NCBI RefSeq assembly: GCF_041260155.1
Contig: NW_027248277.1
Span: forward strand, 26,796,322-26,860,321
Length of the DNA stretch: 64,000 bases
Direction of reading: 5' to 3'
DNA from: Ptychodera flava
Lineage: Eukaryota > Hemichordata > Enteropneusta > Ptychoderidae
The notes below the pieces were generated by a model. It did no database searches. It saw nothing but the letters and a program-made list of their open reading frames with translations, and was not told the origin of the DNA. Numbering within the stretch: the first letter of the stretch is position 1; every line of letters starts with the position of its first letter. Shown piece by piece: positions 59,165-64,000 of this stretch. Both the position numbers and the translations under genes were made by a program.

Positions 59165-60500
59165 CAGTGTCAATACAGAAGATTAAATATCAACGCGGAA
59201 ACTGTTGCTGGTGAAGGAGTAGATCCAGTAGGAGACAAATCAGACATCAACACTGATCTTGACGACGATTGCGTGACGTTTGAAAATGCCAAGTGGTTGA
59301 AAAAAGCAAGTTCCAAGTGCCGTGGCTCGATCGACCTGAATGGAAAAATTGGCTTGAAGCACCCAGTGATGGTGCTGGAATTAAGTGCAAAATATGAAGG
59401 AAAACCGGTAAACCAACCCATTCACAAGCCTGGATGGATGTTGTAATTATCAAACATCGACATTGGCATTGCATGCAGACAGTGAAATCCATTTGGAGGC
59501 CGTCAAAGACACGTATAAGCGTGTAGATCTGCTAAAAGCCATCTCAGCTGATCTCACTCAAAAAAGATGCCATCATAAGTAAAGGCAATGAAAGCCATGT
59601 ATTGGTTAGCTGAAGAATTTTTTGCTACTGAAAATATGCATCTTTGTTTGAAGTTGCTTGAAGTCTCTGGTTGCGAACACATCGGCCACCTCCATTTTGG
59701 TGCCAATGCAACTTACCAACCAGTCGTCAGCAAGAGCTGAAGATTACGGAATACAGTTTGCGATGTTATTATAAGAAAGTTATCGAAACAAATTCAGAAT
59801 GCTGATATGCATCGCATCCTAACTGACGAAGTAGATATTTCTGTGACTGGGCGACTTGTTGTCAACATCAGGATAGTAACAAAAGTATACCTTTGACTTG
59901 CAGTGTGTCTCACTTTCTCGGCAACTTTCACATCACTGAAAAAAATGCGGCCACAATTACCTCAAAATTACTGAAGGCACTCCAACTTAAACAACTTGAC
60001 AAAAATAAAATGATGGGTCAAGGAAGTGACGGTCATAAGTGATAGTTGGCAGAAGCAATTGTGTCGGCGTGAAACTCAGGGAGATCAAGCCCTTTCCCCT
60101 GAATATCCACTGCGTAACTCATAGATTGGTGTTCTGCACCAGCCAAGCAGCTGGGACTGTCACTTACTTGAAGGAATTCAAGGACATTCTCACTATTTTG
60201 TTTTATTTTAAACATTCTCCCTACGATCTTCAAAATTTAAAGAAATATATCAAACAAATTCTAAATAGCCCCAAACTCAAAATCAAGGATATCCATGCAG
60301 TGATATGGTATGCCTTTTATGACTCCCTACAAACGGTGTACCAATCATTGCACGCATTGGTGATCTACTTCGGTCAATGCGTCATGCATAAAGACCCGAA
60401 AGGGGTTGGACTGTATCAACAAATCATCCAATATAAGTTTGTTGCCATCACCTGGTTCCTTATGTATGTTATCCCCATTGTCACCAAACTGTAACTGAAG
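59165..60500 (+). pseudogene. Decayed hAT-type transposase (ZNF862-like)
   Basis: Pieces in order: an acidic N-terminal part with FENAKWLKKASSKCRGS (59.27 kb), KAMKAMYWLAEEFFA (59.6 kb), a stretch with TDEVDISVTGRL-like sequence (59.82 kb), and GVKLREIKPFPLNIHCVTHR followed by LVFCTSQAAGTVTYLKEF (60.07-60.18 kb). KAMKA-YWLA-E and NIHC-THRL are hallmarks of the hAT transposase fold in ZNF862/ZMYM-like proteins, and the ISVTG stretch is where the first catalytic Asp region is expected. Several frame changes and stops separate the pieces, so it is dead. No terminal repeats were found. It lies 2.4 kb from the internally deleted hAT element and may be a relative. Confidence 0.6.
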
Positions 60501-61065
60501 ACAGTTTGGACTTAGCAGCGATCAAACCAACCGTCAATGCAACATTGGTTGCTTATACATACTCATGCATGCATGCTTTCAAGTTGAAATCCCATAATTC
60601 CATGTTAAATGTTCAAGATTGACAATTACTTATCATTTGATTGGAATGTGCTTTGATGTTCATTGTTCAACTTATAAGCAGATTTGATCTCATCAATTCG
60701 TCGACCTGCGGTACCTGTTGTATTCTTGAGTACGTAGTTATCATACTTCTTGGCTATTGTGCTCATTATATATTGTGTGTGGGCTTTACAAAGTCCTTGA
60801 TCAGTGGTTGTGCTTAATGACTTGGAAAAAAATATGCGTACATATGACAGTTATAGGTAAACATACATATTTTACAGAAATATTATACAAAAGGCCGTAC
60901 AGTTCAGTAAATTTAATGAAAATGACACATTTGACACACAAAGTATTGAAACTAGAGCATACAGTCAGAAGATGTTTGGGGGAATTACATTTACTGCTGA
61001 ATGAAACAAGCTGAATGAAAGGACTAATCTGTAAACTGTGAGTGACAAAAAAGAAGTTTCCTTAC
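60501..61065. other. Intron, nothing recognised
   Basis: Non-coding between the hAT remnant and the 61.4-kb exon. Confidence 0.4.
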
Positions 61066-61412
61066 TCTTTCATCATATCTTGACGTTTCAGACTTTGCAT
61101 ACTTCTTAGAAATATCAGAATCTGCTGTATCTTCAGACACCTTGGAGCCATGATCACTCTTCCACACATCTAAGTCCTTTGTCTTCTTCTGCAAACCAGA
61201 GTCTTCTGTGCTGACCACTTCAGGTTTGTGTCCAATACCAGGCACAGGTCTTGTTTTTTCTGCCTTTGAAGATATATTAGTAACAGCTTCAACTGTACTC
61301 CTCGGCACTCCACCAGTTACAGCACTCTCTTTAATGTGTTGCATAATTGAACTGTCAGCCTGGAGGCTTTTCACTGTTTCTACATCAGTAGTTTCCTCGG
61401 TCTTCTCTACAC
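61066..61412 (-). CDS. Polar exon, most upstream part of the ankyrin gene seen
   Basis: A 347-nt exon on the minus strand. It enters in phase 1 after TTCTAAAG and leaves in phase 0 at GAAAGA|GTAAGG. It reads VEKTEETTDVETVKSLQADS, then VTGGVPRSTVEAVTNISSK and DGS/TAD-type acidic segments ending SETSRYDER. It is rich in Glu, Thr, Ser and Lys, with no recognisable domain. The amino-acid style matches the 58-kb exon, which supports one gene. The start codon and promoter lie further right or outside the window. Confidence 0.65.
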
Positions 61413-61750
61413 CTTTAGAAGGAAATATAACGGAAACATGCATTTCAAAATATATGTTGATCATCATTTTTAGCTGTTCAACTGAATCTAGTAGCTGAAC
61501 GGCAAAAACAGTGACAGAAACAAAATAATGAGAAAACGGGAACCATAGTCTAATTATTGATTCTGTTATTGCTCTTACTTATGCAGGTTAGAGCTTTTTT
61601 CTCTTTAATTACAGGGCTTATGCAGGCTTCCTTCCCGTTTCAATGTCTGGTATGCACAAATTGTGTGCACAGAACACACAGGCTTTTTATCTTACACAAA
61701 CAACAGGATGCTGTACAAGAGATGCCGCCGTAATTAAGAAATTAGGCCTA

Positions 61751-62594
61751 TTAAAGGGGAAGTTCACCAAGGATGATTTTTACATACCGTATGTGGTAGC
61801 TCTGTGGTCATTTACCAAGGGTAAACTGTTTTCACCATTTATAACTCGCAAGATTTTTTACAAAAAACGATAAAAATAGTACAGGAAGTTGCCCATGTAA
61901 TTTGAATCATGGGAAAAAAGCTCCAAGCTTGGAGCTTGCATAATGTGATATGGAAGGGACCATCTCCGGACGAGTATTGCCCCCACATTGTCCACTCAAA
62001 GTAACACAGTAGTACACAGCAACACAAAATCTGATAGTAGACAGTTTATTATAAGTGAATCATCGTTTATGCAAGGATACTCTTTTATTATTATTTACTT
62101 TTAATATTAATACTTTTCTATTATTATTGTTGCTGTGTTTGTTTTTTTGTTTTGTTTTCTTTTGTTTTTTCTGCTTCTTCTCTCTGTACTTGAAATTAAT
62201 TTTTCATCAGTGTTTTGCAGCTCCTAATGTTTTATTTAGTGAGCCCCTGATCTAAAAGGGATGCAGCAAATAAATAAATAAATAAATAAATACTCAGTAT
62301 AAACAAAAGTTATGTATATACGCACAGCCTGGTTTAAACATGGGTGAGTGGACAGTGCCATACCCATGGGAAAATGGTCCCTTCCATATCACATGATGCA
62401 AGCTCCAAGCTTGGCGATTTTTTCCCATGATTCAAATTACATGGGCAACTTCCTGTACTATTTCTATCGGTTTTTGTAAAAAATCTTGCGAGTTATACCC
62501 CCGGTAAATGGCGAAAATAGCTTTTCCACTGAGGGTAAGTGACCACAAAGCTAGCACATATGTAAAAACCATCCTTGGTGAACTTCCCGTTTAA
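61751..62594. mobile_element. Foldback element with ~210-bp inverted repeats and TTAA ends
   Basis: The left arm starts TTAA|AGGGGAAGTTCACCAAGG (61751) and the right arm ends CCTTGGTGAACTTCCCGT|TTAA (62594). The arms (61755-61966 and 62370-62590) are inverted copies through TACAGGAAGTTGCCCATG and GATATGGAAGGGACCA. A perfect 20-nt palindrome, AAGCTCCAAGCTTGGAGCTT, sits at 61919-61938. The middle contains an apparent SINE/LINE tail (GGATGCAGC then AAAT repeats, 62205-62292). The TTAA flanks suggest piggyBac-like mobilisation. No transposase. Confidence 0.75.
62205..62292 (+). repeat. Retroposon 3' tail with AAAT repeat
   Basis: GAGCCCCTGATCTAAAAGGG and GATGCAGC precede about eight AAAT units. 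Such a tail is typical of tRNA-type SINEs or LINE 3' ends. It lies in the loop of the foldback element and so was probably inserted into it. Confidence 0.45.
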
Positions 62595-62767
62595 GCAGCA
62601 GACACATTTCAGATTACAGCTGGTGTGGTAAGAGAATAAAAAACAAGTGACCGCCAGAACATATTACAGTTATCTATTTTTACTAACGGAACACTGAGCG
62701 AGAAATTCATTGAGTATACAAATGTGAATAAAACTTAAAACATATTTCGCCACAGCTTAGAGAACAA

Positions 62768-63404
62768 CTACAGTAACAAATGAACGTTTATATGGTAAGA
62801 GATCCCACTGATCAAAAGAAAGCTAAACACTGTTCCGATGACTGCTCGAAGTATGGCATATTCCAAGTTTTCACTTGCAAGTTGTTGATAGAATGGTTGC
62901 GTAAACACATTCTTTAAACATCTACCAGTAAACGCAAATTCAGCAGCATTAAAGTCTGGCGAGTACGTAGGAGTGACTACCGTTATGTACTCGATCCCTA
63001 AGACATCCAGAAACTCTGACAAAACTGCTCCTCCTCTTTTATGGTGTGTGGGGCAATTATCAACTACAATGACGTCACCTGCGAACAGTGCTGGGACACC
63101 GTTATCCATAACTGTGGACGAAAAATTGTAGAAACATGTCAGTGTTGGATGCACCCCGAATGACATTTGTATGTGAAACACCGAGTGGGCTTATTATCAG
63201 ACTCAATGTAAAAATTGCACCAGCATTGTACCTCTGAATTTCCACTGCACAAAGATAACGTGGAGAGTGTCCATAAATTCTATATGTTCCTTGTAAAGTG
63301 AAGCCACTCTCATCAAAGAAACAAAGTCTCATAGGATTGATGTCAGCTATGGCATCAAGGTAACATGTATACATTAAATTTCTGCATATAGAGTGGACAG
63401 ACAC
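62768..63404 (-). pseudogene. IS630/Tc1-type transposase fragment (DDE)
   Basis: The minus-strand pieces read INPMRLCFFDESGFTLQGTY then RIYGHSPRY, GVSHTNVIRGASNTDMFLQF, and in a second frame DVIVVDNCPTHHKRGG and TPTYSPDFNAAEFAFTGRCL. The catalytic triad is visible: D of FFDESG, D of VVDNCPTHH and E of DFNAAE. By my count 39 residues separate the last two, against 34 in Tc1. One frame change lies near 63125, and the N-terminal DNA-binding part is not recognisable upstream, so this copy is inactive. It belongs to the IS630-Tc1-mariner superfamily; its exact group is uncertain. Confidence 0.75.
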
Positions 63405-64000
63405 AATGGAGAGAGGATCAACTTTTAATTCATTAGTCCTGTTTCATAAGTCAGGTCCATGACATATGTACCAACATCGGTGATTGGTTCATCTGGTAAT
63501 TTAAGGTCCATTTGCGTCACGCTGATTGGTGGGACCTCATGCGTTAGGTCTCATTACTATGTATTATTCAGTTTACAGCTCCCTGATTGGTAAATTTGTA
63601 GGTCCGGTCCTCCAGTGTTCACTGCCTCATTATGCAATGTCCCACGTGCTTGCTGGCTACCGCTGAAGTAATACGTTATTCGTGATGTTCACGGATCGGC
63701 CGAAAGTTACAACGAAAAATGCCCGACAAACCTTCATGCGTTAAATTTCCATGTTTTTACTTATCCCTGTCCCTTTATGCATTACAGGCATGTTGGCTCG
63801 TTGTTTTCCAATTGTTGGTTACGTACAAAGTTCACGCTTTTAATTTTCATTTTGATTTGACGGGGGCATTGGCCGCATCGACAACAGTTAAGCCTGTGAA
63901 TGACAAGAGGAAACAATAGAGCTTCAAGACATTACGTAACAAAATTTACGTAAGGGTTTCAGGCGTCAGTAGCTCATTTCAACCAACTACCGCAGGGAAA
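63405..64000. other. Right edge, no gene established
   Basis: A + strand frame at 63719-63919 (MPDKPSCVKFPCFYL..., 66 codons) includes a hydrophobic stretch (YALQACWLVVFQLLVTY) that could span a membrane and has a fair start context. It has no recognisable relatives, and I rate it a weak candidate. Confidence 0.25.

Overview
The window is AT-rich, intron-rich animal DNA, most like a marine invertebrate genome. It has spliceosomal introns (including minor-class U12 ones), ankyrin exons separated by introns of many kilobases, and a dense mix of DIRS-like, Penelope-like, hAT-like, piggyBac-like and satellite-bearing repeats. I cannot fix the species. A hemichordate, lancelet or mollusc would all fit, because tandem-repeat-cored elements ending in a GGGGACT hairpin are common in such genomes. 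No rRNA, tRNA or CRISPR array was seen.

Left part (about 1.1-9.5 kb, + strand): a multi-exon gene for a transposase-like protein with motifs DFGENY, SDGSPTQYK and HGKGPCDG. It has a promoter-like cluster near 1.65 kb and a first intron filled with a degenerate ~207-bp tandem repeat. Its 3' half carries three consecutive introns with U12-type donor and branch-point signals. Related short motifs lie outside the gene on both sides, so it may be the core of a large, little-described DNA transposon. This copy has at least two frame changes. A DIRS-like retroelement fossil (10-13.3 kb) follows.

Middle and right (15.3-61.4 kb, - strand): one long host gene appears to be read leftwards. In order of transcription it has two Ser/Thr/Lys-rich exons (61.4 and 58.3 kb), four tandem copies of a 60-nt exon (52.3, 50.7, 49.1, 46.0 kb; the 52.3-kb copy is decayed), then four ankyrin exons, each exactly 99 nt, phase 0 and one repeat long (44.8, 37.1, 25.8, 15.4 kb). 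It probably runs off the left edge. Its introns hold a Penelope-like reverse transcriptase remnant (18-19 kb), piggyBac-like TTAA elements (16.3, 21.0, 22.7 kb), a GIY-YIG Penelope-like remnant with inverted ends (26.0-26.9 kb), a TIR element (26.9-27.8 kb), nested satellite-cored elements (30.6-35.7 kb), a minisatellite block (41-43 kb), a 145-bp satellite (47.3-48.6 kb) and a CACTA-type MITE (49.5 kb) whose empty site survives in a paralogous intron. Two + strand exons with a leucine-rich-repeat look lie inside one intron.

Right end (55.7-64 kb): an internally deleted hAT element, a decayed hAT transposase, a long-TIR foldback element with TTAA ends and a broken IS630/Tc1-type transposase.
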